A DNA stretch of 64,000 bases, taken from assembly GCF_022267515.1 (NCBI RefSeq), contig NZ_JAKFGB010000009.1, positions 620,001 through 684,000 of the forward strand. Direction: 5' to 3'. The stretch is from Rubinisphaera margarita (GTDB lineage Bacteria > Planctomycetota > Planctomycetia > Planctomycetales > Planctomycetaceae). The translations under genes were made by a program, and so were the position numbers. Under the pieces are notes generated by a model that did not search any database, was not told where the DNA came from, and saw only the letters and a program-made list of their open reading frames with translations. Positions 44,481 to 54,046 of this stretch are shown here, piece after piece (position 1 is the first letter of the stretch; the number at the start of each line of letters is the position of its first letter).

Positions 44481-46862
44481 ATGACGTGGCGTAACATACG
44501 ATTGATCTTCTTCCGGGAAGTTGCCGACCAGCTTCGTGATCGACGCACGCTGTTCATGGTGGTCATCCTGCCGCTGTTGCTTTACCCGGCCATGGGCATC
44601 GGAATGATGCAGATGACGCTGCTCTTCTCGGAGCAGCCACGAACCGTGGTCATCCTTGGAGCCGAATCCCTGCCGAGTCCGCCGCTGTTGTCGCAGGATG
44701 GCAGCCGCATTCTGGACCATTGGTTCGTTGCCGAAGGAGACTCGCAAACCCTGCAGGTCGTCTCGGATTTGCCCAACGATGAAGAGGCTTCACCGCGAAC
44801 TCCCACGGAGCAGGAAGCGCTTCAGCTGGCCCGGGAGATTCGGTTGAGGCTCGATGAACTCAAGCGGTTGCGGGATGGGGTCAAGTCACTGGCCGAGAGT
44901 GACCCGGAGATGGTCGCGATGAAGCAGGGGCAGATCGAGTCGCTGCTCGAGGAGATCGCCGAGTACTTTGCCCGTGCGAATATCCAGGTGCTGATCGTCA
45001 TTCCCAAAGGCTTCGATGAATATATCCGCCGTGAAAATCAACGGCTCGCCGCTCGCGAGCCGAACCTGGACAATGAACTTCGTCTCCAGCCGACCATCAT
45101 CCGCAACTCGGCGAACGAGAAGTCGCTGATCGCCTACGGGCGGGTCCGCGAGGCGTTTGACAGCTGGGAACAGGCGGTGTTGAGCGAACGGCTCGCCATG
45201 GCCGATCTCCCCGCGGATCTGACACAGCCGATCAACGCCGAGCGGGTCGATCTGGCCAAGGGCGAGGAACTGGCCGCGAATGTCTGGAGTAAACTGTTTC
45301 CGGCCATGCTGGTGATCATGGCGATGACCGGCGCCTTTTACCCAGCCGTCGACCTGGGAGCAGGCGAGAAAGAACGCGGCACGATGGAAACGCTGCTGAT
45401 CTGCCCAGCACTCCGGAGCGAGATCGTGGTTGGGAAGTTCCTCACCGTGCTGCTGTTCAGCCTGATTACCGCTCTGCTCAATCTGGTGAGTATGGGCGTG
45501 ACCGGTCTGCATGTGTTGAATACCGCTGGCGGCGGGGAACTCTCCGCAGTGGGCGATGTGGCCATTCCGGGACTCGATGTCCTGGTCTGGGTTGGCATCC
45601 TGGCGATTCCCCTGGCAGCTTTGTTCGCCTCGCTCAGTCTTGCCTTCGCTCTGTTCGCCAAGAGTACGAAAGAAGGGCAGTATTACCTCACGCCGCTGCT
45701 TACCGTTACGATGGGCCTGACGGTGTTCTGCCTGTCTCCAGCCGTGGAGCTGACACCGTTCTACAGTCTGATTCCGGTGATGGGCCCGGCGTTGTTGCTC
45801 AAGGGGATGCTGCTAACCTCGAATTCCCAGCCGGGACTGATGTGGTACGTGATCCCCGTGCTCGTCAGCAGCTTCGCCTACAGCGGACTGGCGCTCGCCT
45901 GGGCGATCGATCAGTTCCAGCGCGAGGAAGTCCTGTTCCGGGAAGCCGAGCGGTTCAACGTGCGGCTGTGGATTCGACACCTGCTGCGGGATAAGGAATC
46001 GATCCCCAGTTTCTCCGAAGCGATCTTCTGCTTCGTGATGATCATGCTGCTGCAGTTCGCGCTGCTCAAGACGTTTGGCAGTGCGCTGCAGAATGCGCCG
46101 GAAGGCCAGGAAAGCTGGACGATGCTTCGGCTGCTGGTCGTGCAGCAGTTGGTGATTATCGCCTGTCCGGCATTGTTCATGGGAATCCTGCTGACGAACA
46201 ACCCGCTGTTTACCTTCCAGCTGCGCCTGCCCAGGGCGAAATACCTGTTGCTTGGCCTGCTGCTACCGCTGCTTTTGCATCCGGTCGTTGTCGAACTGGC
46301 CATGCGACTGGCGTGGTTCTTCCCTTCGCTGCCGCCTCATGCCCAGGCCGCGCTGGCAACGATGTCGGATGGCAGTGTTCCGTGGATCTGGCTGATTCTG
46401 GCCTTCGCCGTGGCTCCCGCCATCTGTGAAGAACTCGCGTTTCGTGGATTCATTCTCTCAGGATTCCGTCACTCCGGGCGGCACGGGCTCGCGATTACGC
46501 TTTCCGGGATTTTGTTCGGCGTGATGCACATGATTCCCCAGCAGGTGTTCAACGCCTCGCTTCTCGGCGTTCTTCTGGGCCTGCTGGCAATCAAGAGTGG
46601 CAGCATTATTCCATGCATGCTGTTCCATCTGGTGAATAACGCGATGGGGGTGCTGCACGGGAATTTGGGAGCGATTCGGGAGCAGAACGACTGGGTCGGT
46701 CATTGGACGCAGCAGTTGACGGTGACTTCCGAACTCGGGACGACCTATCGCCTTTCGGTTGTCCTGATCGCGGGACTGCTCGGCGGTCTGTTGATCGCCT
46801 GGCTCATCAAACAGCGAACGATCCCGCTGCCCGTCCAGGGACCGCAGAGCGCCGAGTCATAA
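44481..46862 (+). CDS. ABC-2 permease fused to CPBP intramembrane protease
   Basis: A 793-residue membrane protein. The N-terminal half is a NatB/ABC-2-type permease: first helix VVILPLLLYPAMGIGMM, a large extracytoplasmic domain (about 50-270) and then GAGEKERGTMETLLICPA and several helices. The C-terminal part (about 520-790) is a CPBP/CAAX-type glutamic protease with EELAFR (about 650-655), FGVMH (about 678-682) and HLVNN (about 714-718), so all three motifs are intact. The ATPase gene lies 92 bases upstream. It probably exports a substrate, perhaps sodium or a peptide, and may cleave a membrane peptide. The target is unknown. Confidence 0.9.
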   Translation: MTWRNIRLIFFREVADQLRDRRTLFMVVILPLLLYPAMGIGMMQMTLLFSEQPRTVVILGAESLPSPPLLSQDGSRILDHWFVAEGDSQTLQVVSDLPNDEEASPRTPTEQEALQLAREIRLRLDELKRLRDGVKSLAESDPEMVAMKQGQIESLLEEIAEYFARANIQVLIVIPKGFDEYIRRENQRLAAREPNLDNELRLQPTIIRNSANEKSLIAYGRVREAFDSWEQAVLSERLAMADLPADLTQPINAERVDLAKGEELAANVWSKLFPAMLVIMAMTGAFYPAVDLGAGEKERGTMETLLICPALRSEIVVGKFLTVLLFSLITALLNLVSMGVTGLHVLNTAGGGELSAVGDVAIPGLDVLVWVGILAIPLAALFASLSLAFALFAKSTKEGQYYLTPLLTVTMGLTVFCLSPAVELTPFYSLIPVMGPALLLKGMLLTSNSQPGLMWYVIPVLVSSFAYSGLALAWAIDQFQREEVLFREAERFNVRLWIRHLLRDKESIPSFSEAIFCFVMIMLLQFALLKTFGSALQNAPEGQESWTMLRLLVVQQLVIIACPALFMGILLTNNPLFTFQLRLPRAKYLLLGLLLPLLLHPVVVELAMRLAWFFPSLPPHAQAALATMSDGSVPWIWLILAFAVAPAICEELAFRGFILSGFRHSGRHGLAITLSGILFGVMHMIPQQVFNASLLGVLLGLLAIKSGSIIPCMLFHLVNNAMGVLHGNLGAIREQNDWVGHWTQQLTVTSELGTTYRLSVVLIAGLLGGLLIAWLIKQRTIPLPVQGPQSAES

Positions 46863-46913
46863 GCCGCGGCATCCGCCTCTCGTCACTTTGTACTGCGGGA
46901 GGCTTCGCGAGCG

Positions 46914-47450
<537 letters not shown>

Positions 47451-47655
47451 GGGCAACCACTACGTTTCGAGGTTCGTCGGGCGGACACGTTTTCCCGCTG
47501 CTAACCTAACGGAACGGCAGACCGATGTCATCGAGAAATCGAGTCGAACAGTTCGTCGCGGGAGACTCTCCGCAGTGAATCCATCTGAGACGATTATGCG
47601 GAGAAGGGCGGGAATCGATTCGAGGAAGGAGCCGCAGGAAGTCCACGGCGATGAA

Positions 47656-48978
47656 TCAGGTATAGCGGATCTTCCGATACTGCGGTTCAAAGTATTCCGG
47701 CAGGAGGCTGTCGACCTGCAGGAGTCCCTTCCGCGTGAGGCGAACCGTCTGCCCATCCACTTCGAGATAGCCGGCTCGTTCCTGATTCTCCAGTGCTTCG
47801 GAAAATTCTTCGAGTACGTTGACGCCGTACTTTTCGTCCATTGGGCCGGTGTCGATCACACCTTCCTTGAGACGAAGCACAAATTCGCGGATCAGCTTCT
47901 GGCGATCGCTCGGCACGTAGGCACGATTGATCGGCAGTTCGCCCGATTCGACGATTTCGATATACGGTTCGAGCTGATCGTTGTTCTGATAGTGAATGCC
48001 CTGGAGGTGACCGAACGAAGAGACGCCCAGAGGCAGAATGTCATGTCCGCGGAACAGGTGATCGCGATAGAGGAAGCGATCGGTTTCGGGATTCTTGATG
48101 AACTCCTGCCCGGAGGCCACGCCATAGCCGGCTTCGAGAAGGCGGTCCATGGCTTCGCTGACCCAGCGGCGTTTTGTTGGCCAGTCGGCAATGGGTGAGG
48201 CCGCGCCGGTCTCTTTCATCTCCTGTGAGATGATGGTGTTGTAAGGGAGCTCCATCTGATAGATGGTAATGTTGTCCGGTGCGAGTTCGAGCGCCTTGTC
48301 GATGTTGCGGTGCCAGTTCTCGTCGGTCTCGCCGATCATTCCGGCAATCAGATCGATGTTGACCTGCGGGAAGCCGACGTCCTGAATCCAGCCGTAAGCC
48401 CGTTCGACTTCCGGTGAGAGATGGGCGCGGCCGTTGATCTCGAGAATCTTGTCGTTAAAGCTCTCCACGCCGAGGGAGACTCGGGTGATCCCGATTTCTT
48501 TGAGTGTGCGGACCTTTTCCAAATTCAATGTGCCCGGCTCACATTCGAAAGTGACTTCCTCCGCGGTCTCCCAGGAAACCGACTGGCTGAGACGATCGCG
48601 CAACTGCAGCAGTTGCTTGGAGCTGAGATAGGAAGGCGTGCCTCCGCCGAAGTAGGCGAAATCCACCCGTCGGCCTTTCACGCCCGGCAGTTCGGAGAGC
48701 ATGCGGAGCTCGTCGTCGATGGCCTGAACGTAACGCTGGATGGTCTTCGCGTTCTGCTGAATATAAACGCGGAAGTAGCAGAACTTGCAGCGCTTACGAC
48801 AGAACGGGATGTGGGTGTAGATCCCGAACGGCACAGACGTGTCGGCAGGACTTTCCAACGCTTCCCGGGCCTGAGCGATATCTGGTTTGTTCCAGACCGA
48901 ATAGGCGGGATAATTGCTGATGAAGTAACTGCCGACCTCAGTCTTCGTCGACTCAGTAAGCGGGAGATCGGTAGACAT
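47656..48978 (-). CDS. Radical SAM protein of the HemN/HemW family
   Basis: A 440-residue protein. HIPFCRKRCKFCYF supplies the [4Fe-4S] cysteines 60, 64 and 67, then YFGGGTPSYLS, FECEPGT, RVSLGVESF, DLIAGMIGET and LGVSSFGHLQG. These are shared by oxygen-independent coproporphyrinogen III oxidase (HemN) and heme chaperone HemW. The C-terminal domain is present. The extra Tyr/Phe in CYF is HemN-like, but residues needed for two-SAM binding cannot be judged. Either heme synthesis or heme insertion is possible. No other heme gene is nearby. Confidence 0.85.
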   Translation of the reverse strand: MSTDLPLTESTKTEVGSYFISNYPAYSVWNKPDIAQAREALESPADTSVPFGIYTHIPFCRKRCKFCYFRVYIQQNAKTIQRYVQAIDDELRMLSELPGVKGRRVDFAYFGGGTPSYLSSKQLLQLRDRLSQSVSWETAEEVTFECEPGTLNLEKVRTLKEIGITRVSLGVESFNDKILEINGRAHLSPEVERAYGWIQDVGFPQVNIDLIAGMIGETDENWHRNIDKALELAPDNITIYQMELPYNTIISQEMKETGAASPIADWPTKRRWVSEAMDRLLEAGYGVASGQEFIKNPETDRFLYRDHLFRGHDILPLGVSSFGHLQGIHYQNNDQLEPYIEIVESGELPINRAYVPSDRQKLIREFVLRLKEGVIDTGPMDEKYGVNVLEEFSEALENQERAGYLEVDGQTVRLTRKGLLQVDSLLPEYFEPQYRKIRYT

Positions 48979-49065
48979 AACAAAACTTTCCAGTCGATTT
49001 CACGAGCCGGCGGATGCGTCGGCTTCTTCAACACGTTTCGACTTCTGCGAGTGATTGTGCGTCAG

Positions 49066-50259
49066 TTACTGTCCGAAGGCAAACAGTTTTCCATTCGTTT
49101 CCGCCGAGCCGATAACCAGAATCTGGCTTCCGACCGCGGGGGATCCCGGGACTTTGCGTCCGAGGCGGTATTTCCAGCGTTCCTTGCCGCTCTTCAGATC
49201 GAGTTCGTAGAGCTGCCCGTCATCGCTGCCAACGAATACCCGTTCGCCGACGATAACTGGCGAGCTGTCGACTTTTCCTCGGGTCGGGAACGACCAGACT
49301 TCTTCACCGTTGCGGCGATTGATGGCATGGACCATCTTGTCCCGTCCTCCGACGACGACGAGTTCCCCGGTGAGGGCCGCCGAGGAGTGGTAGGGGAAAT
49401 CGCCCACCGATCCGCGGAACGCCCATTGCGTGGTGAGTTGCTTCCAGTTGACGGCAATCACTTCACTGGCGTAGGTGCCGACGTAGAGTTCATCCCCCAT
49501 GATGGCCGGTGAGGCAATCAGATAGGTATTGAGCGGCATGTGTTTGATCTGCTCGCCGGTCTGAACGTCAATCACCCGCAGCTGTTCATCGCAACCGGTC
49601 ACAAACGTGAACCCGTTGACGATGGCCGGCGTGCAGTTCACATAGCCTTCCGTCTCGAACTTCCACAATTGTTCGCCGTTTTCGGCTTTGAGGCAATACA
49701 GCGAGTTGTCGTAAGAGCCGAAGATGACCCGGTCGTCGATCAGAGATGCCGAGCTGACGATCTCGCCGAACGTCTCGAATGTCCACTTCTGTTGACCGGT
49801 CTTCCGGTCGATGCAATGGAAGATCCCTTCTTCGTCGCCAATGAAAACGGCGGCGTCGGTCACGAGGGGAGCCGCTTTGAATCCGGGCGCGAATGTCTTC
49901 GGATCGGGATCGGTAATCGAACGATACTTCCAGACTTCCTTGCCGGTCTTCGCTTCCAGGCAGACGACGTAGCCATCGAGAATGCCACAGTAAACGTGGC
50001 CGTCGTAAATGGCCGGCGTGCCCGGGATTCCGTCGTTCGTCTCGTAACTCCACAGCAGTTTCAGTTCAGCCGGGAGCGTGGAATCGGCGACGCCGTGCAG
50101 CATGTTCCCGTTGCGGAACGACGGCCAGTTGTCGTCGGTTGCCGGTTCTTCCGCTCGGACAACAGCAGGAGCGATGACCAGCAGGCAGAAAGCCAGTATC
50201 AGTCGTGTCGCTCCGAGTCGTTGCAGATTCGTGCGGAACCTCAGTTCGTCCATGCGCAT
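49066..50259 (-). CDS. Secreted PQQ-type beta-propeller protein (BamB-like)
   Basis: A 397-residue protein with a signal peptide (about 1-36, ending VVRA) and repeated propeller blades of the type GKEVWKY, GQQKWTFET, GEQLWKFET and GEEVWSFPT, each with a VFIG/VYCG strand. ATG 50259 has AGGAG with 8-base spacing. The first 19 bases overlap the end of the iron-ADH gene, so the two are coupled. It is probably a periplasmic binding protein; electron transfer or outer-membrane assembly roles are possible. The real PQQ ligands are not seen. Confidence 0.88.
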   Translation of the reverse strand: MRMDELRFRTNLQRLGATRLILAFCLLVIAPAVVRAEEPATDDNWPSFRNGNMLHGVADSTLPAELKLLWSYETNDGIPGTPAIYDGHVYCGILDGYVVCLEAKTGKEVWKYRSITDPDPKTFAPGFKAAPLVTDAAVFIGDEEGIFHCIDRKTGQQKWTFETFGEIVSSASLIDDRVIFGSYDNSLYCLKAENGEQLWKFETEGYVNCTPAIVNGFTFVTGCDEQLRVIDVQTGEQIKHMPLNTYLIASPAIMGDELYVGTYASEVIAVNWKQLTTQWAFRGSVGDFPYHSSAALTGELVVVGGRDKMVHAINRRNGEEVWSFPTRGKVDSSPVIVGERVFVGSDDGQLYELDLKSGKERWKYRLGRKVPGSPAVGSQILVIGSAETNGKLFAFGQ

Positions 50260-51431
50260 TCGTACAACTCCTGCAGACGATCGGGGTCAACCGGTCTTGG
50301 ATTAAATGTGCCCGTCCATTGGCGAGCCGCTTCCTGAGCCATCACGGGAAACCGTTCCCGGCTCACACCCGCCTGATCCAGAGTGCCGGGCAGTCCGGTC
50401 AGTTGAATCAACTCGGCAATGTGATCGGCAAGTCGATCGGCCGCCTGCGGGTCATCGGCCCGGCAGAGTCCCGCGGCCTCCGCCAGTTCGCCATACAGCG
50501 GGCCAACCGACTCGCTGTTGAAGCGGACCACGTGCGGCAGCATCACGCCGACGGCGATCCCGTGGACCGTGTCGAAGTGAGCGGTCAGAGGATTAGCCAG
50601 AGCGTGAGCTGCTCCAAGCATCGACTGTTCGATCGCTGCCCCCGCCCAGTGGGCTCCCAGCAACATCCGCTCTCGGGCAATCGGAGAATCACCCTCACCA
50701 AAGGATTCGGGGAACGCCTGTGTGAGCAGCTTCCACGCCTGCAGCGAGAACATGGCCGAGACGGAGTTTCGTTTCCGCGTGACGTAAGTCTCGACCGCGT
50801 GACTCAGTGCATCGACCGCGGTGACAGCCGCCACGCTTTTGGGCATGGTGCTTGTCAGTTCCGGGTCGAGAATCGCGACCCTTGCCGCGGCTTTCTTGTC
50901 GCCGCAGGCCATCTTCATGTGTGTTTCGGCGTTGGCGATCAGCGCAAACGATTGGGCTTCACTGCCCGTCCCGGAAGTCGTCGGCACGGCGATGAACGGG
51001 AGCATCGGCTTCGAAGCTTTCCCCACTCCCCAGTAGTCTTCCATCCGGCCGCCGTTGGAGTAGAGGAAGTTCACCCCCTTGGCACAGTCCATACTGCTGC
51101 CGCCACCCAGACCGACAATAAAATCGATCTTGCTGCTGCCGATTGCGTCGAGTCCGCGCTGGACGTCTTCGGTTGTCGGATTCGGGTGAACATCGTCGAA
51201 GCGAATGACATTCAGTCCCGCTTCGCTCAGCGAGGCGATCGCTCTCTGATCGTGGCCGGCGGCTGTCAGCCCCTTGTCGGTGATCAGCAGAACGTTGGAA
51301 CCATCGTGTTCGCGGACCAGTGAGCCCAGTCGATTCAATGTCCCTGCGCCGAACACGACACGCGTCGGCAGCGAGAAATCGAATGCAGCGGGGGCATCGA
51401 TTGATGACGTCGATTGAAGGGAAAGAGTCAC
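50241..51431 (-). CDS. Iron-containing alcohol dehydrogenase
   Basis: A 396-residue cytoplasmic enzyme. PTRVVFGAGTLNRLG starts the family, GLGGGSSMDCAKG is the nucleotide site, PTTSGTGSEAQSF the second signature, and DALSHAVETYV, with HALANPLTAHFDTVHG, supply the metal-binding Asp and His residues. It oxidises or reduces alcohols and aldehydes with NAD(P). The start is GTG 51431. The 3' end overlaps the beta-propeller gene, which suggests joint expression. Confidence 0.92.
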   Translation of the reverse strand: MTLSLQSTSSIDAPAAFDFSLPTRVVFGAGTLNRLGSLVREHDGSNVLLITDKGLTAAGHDQRAIASLSEAGLNVIRFDDVHPNPTTEDVQRGLDAIGSSKIDFIVGLGGGSSMDCAKGVNFLYSNGGRMEDYWGVGKASKPMLPFIAVPTTSGTGSEAQSFALIANAETHMKMACGDKKAAARVAILDPELTSTMPKSVAAVTAVDALSHAVETYVTRKRNSVSAMFSLQAWKLLTQAFPESFGEGDSPIARERMLLGAHWAGAAIEQSMLGAAHALANPLTAHFDTVHGIAVGVMLPHVVRFNSESVGPLYGELAEAAGLCRADDPQAADRLADHIAELIQLTGLPGTLDQAGVSRERFPVMAQEAARQWTGTFNPRPVDPDRLQELYECAWTN

Positions 51432-51520
51432 AATGATTTGGTGGGCGTCTGAGGGAGGAAGTCGAATCGGAACGCACTTTTATTTTACGCGTAAATCAAT
51501 CGGGAGCAATGCTTAAACGG

Positions 51521-53383
51521 TCATTCGCCCGGAGAGAGGGCCTGAACGTTCGCTGCAGCGGGACGAAGGGATACTGCGCTCGATGCCGTCTGATTTCCCA
51601 CTTTGACCGTAAGTTCGAAAGCGTCGTTGGCCGACGAGTCGGTCGGAATCTCCAGCGTTGCGGCCGCGGAATCGAGCATGCCGGGGCCGGTCCAGGTCCA
51701 TTCGACCCGTGTCGGATCGAGTTCTTCGAGGAAGTGACCGTGCTCGTTGTACTGCATCACGCGGAAGTTCTGCTGCCAGCCAGGTTCGAGCGTCGCGAAA
51801 GCCGGAACGAGCTGAATGGCTCCGGGCGTGACCGACTGGGCATCGTTGGCGACTTCCGAGAGTGGAATCAGCGGATGCGAAATCGCATCGCCGTTGTCGA
51901 TCGGACCCATGGCAATCAGATGCTGGGAAGTCCGGACATAGAGTCGCTTCTTCGAAATCGCGGGGATGCCGACCAGCGGTTCGTTCCGCTCCGCGGTGTA
52001 GATGATCTGACAGGCCGAATGTGCACAATCGAATGTCTGCCAGTAACCGTGGGTGCTCGTGGCCAGTAACTGGTTGGCGACCCAGACCAGATGATAGCGG
52101 GGCAGTTTGCTGCGTTCTTCTTCCAGTTCCCCGTTGTCGTCCGAAGTCTCAAGTCGTTGCGGCGAGTACTCGCGATGCAGGCCTTCACCGAGTTCGAGAT
52201 CGTGCAGCTGTTTTCCAGAGACACTGGAGTAGACTTGCAGGCGGTTCGCTGAAGACGCGGTATAGAGGATGCCGTCGTGAAGCAGGCTCGTCATGTGATG
52301 AGCCTGCTTCGGAGTCCAGCTGGCGACTTTCTTCGGATCGGTGCCACCCACCCCGTTCGGCAGCGTCCAAAGATCGATTCTCCAATTGCGCTGGGCCTGA
52401 TCCGAAGTATCGCCGTTCTTCTCGAACGAGAGCGCCATCAACTGGCCGTTCTGGAACAGAATCTCAGTGAGGACCCGGTCGGAAGCCCGAGCATTTTCTT
52501 CGTCGGTTGGCAATGTGAGTAGAGACCGTCCGGTCTGAATCTGCATCAACTCGAGGGTGCCGCGTTTGTCGGGAACTGTCAGGACAACCTGGTTGGCGAG
52601 CACGCTGGGGACGAGCGAGGTGAGTTCGAAATCTGCTTCGACCTGTTGTTCGTGTTGCCAGACCGGCAATCCGTTTCGGCGATCATAAGCGTTGATCAGC
52701 ACCAGCCGTTCCGAAGCCTCGGTCTGCAGAAGTTGGGTAATGATGAGCAGGTGCTCGTAAACCAGTGGCGGCACCGTGCTGATCACGCGGGTATTTTGAA
52801 AGGTGGGAGGCAGACTCGGCCGTTGCCACATTTCGTAGCCGTAGTCGGCGTCGATGGCGATGATCTCGTGTCCCATTCCGAGGCAATACAGCTGCCGCCA
52901 GATCGGATCACCGGCGAACGTCGGCAGTGGTGCGGAGTCGTTGAGTTCAAGGGAAGGCAGATCGAAACGGAACCGGGCGACTGTATCGCGTCCCTGGATA
53001 TGCCAGGCCGAGACCGACGTGAGGATCTGAACGGGAGACTGGCCCGGTCGTTCCCGCTGAGGATCGGCTCCTTCGTCCTGAGCCGGGAGTTCCTGACCTG
53101 ACGATCCCCAATGGAGAACGTAGAGCTTGTCGTTGAAGACCAGCGGATCGGCGGCCGCCGACAACCCCTCGATTTGCCAGAGTTCCTGTTTCTGGGAGGA
53201 GGCCTGAGGATCGTCCGAATCCCAGTCCAGCGTCAGATCCCGTTCCCGACTGATGCGATTGAATTGTGGACCGTGATGATGCGGCCAGGACATCGGTTCC
53301 ACGGCCTGGGCCGAAGTCAGGCCAGTCAGCAACGCGGAGAGTGTGAGAATGGCAGCCGGTGTCCAGCGGTTCGGAGCGGTCAT
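51521..53383 (-). CDS. Secreted beta-propeller protein with PQQ-like repeats
   Basis: A 620-residue protein. The signal peptide runs from ATG 53383 (MTAPNRW, hydrophobic to AQAVEP); the upstream extension was rejected. Propeller-type repeats follow: DPLVFNDKLYVLHWG, RNGLPVWQHE, LLHDGILYTASSANRLQVYS and LVGIPAISKKRLYVRTSQHLIAMG. The last about 90 residues look like an immunoglobulin-type beta sandwich (VEWTWTGPGMLDS, FELTVKVGNQTAS). The function is unknown. It lies upstream of the iron-ADH gene (89-base gap) and may lead that operon. Confidence 0.85.
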   Translation of the reverse strand: MTAPNRWTPAAILTLSALLTGLTSAQAVEPMSWPHHHGPQFNRISRERDLTLDWDSDDPQASSQKQELWQIEGLSAAADPLVFNDKLYVLHWGSSGQELPAQDEGADPQRERPGQSPVQILTSVSAWHIQGRDTVARFRFDLPSLELNDSAPLPTFAGDPIWRQLYCLGMGHEIIAIDADYGYEMWQRPSLPPTFQNTRVISTVPPLVYEHLLIITQLLQTEASERLVLINAYDRRNGLPVWQHEQQVEADFELTSLVPSVLANQVVLTVPDKRGTLELMQIQTGRSLLTLPTDEENARASDRVLTEILFQNGQLMALSFEKNGDTSDQAQRNWRIDLWTLPNGVGGTDPKKVASWTPKQAHHMTSLLHDGILYTASSANRLQVYSSVSGKQLHDLELGEGLHREYSPQRLETSDDNGELEEERSKLPRYHLVWVANQLLATSTHGYWQTFDCAHSACQIIYTAERNEPLVGIPAISKKRLYVRTSQHLIAMGPIDNGDAISHPLIPLSEVANDAQSVTPGAIQLVPAFATLEPGWQQNFRVMQYNEHGHFLEELDPTRVEWTWTGPGMLDSAAATLEIPTDSSANDAFELTVKVGNQTASSAVSLRPAAANVQALSPGE

Positions 53384-53454
53384 GGTGCGGCTTTCGAAGC
53401 GAGTCCCAGTTTCGCGGTTCTTCAAAGGATGCTGTCTCGCAGGGCCAGAATGCA

Positions 53455-53488
53455 AGTAAGCCGCACACAAAATTGCGTGCGGCTTACT
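53455..53488 (-). terminator. Hairpin between the small lipoprotein and propeller genes
   Basis: Perfect 12-base stem AGTAAGCCGCAC (53455-53466) / GTGCGGCTTACT (53477-53488) with loop ACAAAATTGC. On the minus strand it follows the lipoprotein gene. No T-run follows, so termination is uncertain. Confidence 0.6.
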
Positions 53489-53502
53489 GTTGTCTTCGTC
53501 AT

Positions 53503-53545
53503 GCACCTTTATGTGCTGCACAGAAAACTGTGCACCCTCAGGTGC
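53503..53545 (-). other. Nested hairpins just after the small lipoprotein gene
   Basis: Outer arms GCACCT (53503-53508) / AGGTGC (53540-53545) enclose an inner perfect stem TGCACAG (53517-53523) / CTGTGCA (53528-53534) with loop AAAA. It begins 6 bases past the lipoprotein stop and is followed by the 53455 hairpin, giving two stacked structures in about 90 bases. Confidence 0.5.
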
Positions 53546-53551
53546 TGCTCA

Positions 53552-53701
53552 CTACGGTGCGGCCGAGCCATCGGTCGGTGCATCGCCGGCAGGAGCCGGA
53601 GCCGGAGCAGGTTCGGTGCCTGCGTTATCGCAGCCAACGTTGGTCAAGGTGAGGGTGAAACCGAACAGGACGGCCAGTCCCATTTTGAACAGCTGATTCA
53701 T
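53552..53701 (-). CDS. 49-residue lipoprotein, Pro/Ala-rich tail
   Basis: A very short gene. ATG 53701 is preceded by AGAGG with 7-base spacing. The product starts MNQLFKMGLAVLFGF, continues to a lipobox ending NVGC (Cys24), and then has DNAGTEPAPAPAPAGDAPT and DGSAAP. Such tiny lipoproteins are common in planctomycetes, with unknown function. It is on the same strand as the propeller gene, which starts 168 bases away beyond the hairpins. Confidence 0.78.
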   Translation of the reverse strand: MNQLFKMGLAVLFGFTLTLTNVGCDNAGTEPAPAPAPAGDAPTDGSAAP

Positions 53702-54046
53702 GTCTGATCCTCTCTGATGTAAGCTTTAGACCCACTGTCTTCGCCGGGGTTTTAGGGGAGGAACATTCCTCCTTTTCGGCGGTGCATCGTTCAGATCCAA
53801 ACGGACCGTGACGTGCGAAGGTTCATTAGTACTTATGAATTTGTGCTTTTCAACTCATCTGGTTGAAGATCTTTGCAATTTCAGTGAACTTTTATGAATG
53901 CAGTCCGGAACATTACGCAGATTGCCGCCTTCGGAACCGTTTGTTGAACTCGATCCGTTCGCATCGCGCAAACTCGCGTCGGGCGGAAAACGAAAACAGC
54001 CGGCTCCCTGGAGAGCCGGCTGTTTGACTGTTCGCGATTCGTCGAA
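53702..54046. other. Intergenic region with terminator
   Basis: About 345 bases between the small lipoprotein and the unknown secreted protein. Apart from the terminator at 53994-54025 nothing is recognised; the lipoprotein promoter must lie here. Confidence 0.4.
53994..54025 (-). terminator. Terminator of the unknown secreted protein gene
   Basis: Perfect 13-base stem AAACAGCCGGCTC (53994-54006) / GAGCCGGCTGTTT (54013-54025), loop CCTGGA, with a T-run in the minus-strand descending arm. It is 22 bases past the stop of the gene at 54047. Confidence 0.9.
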
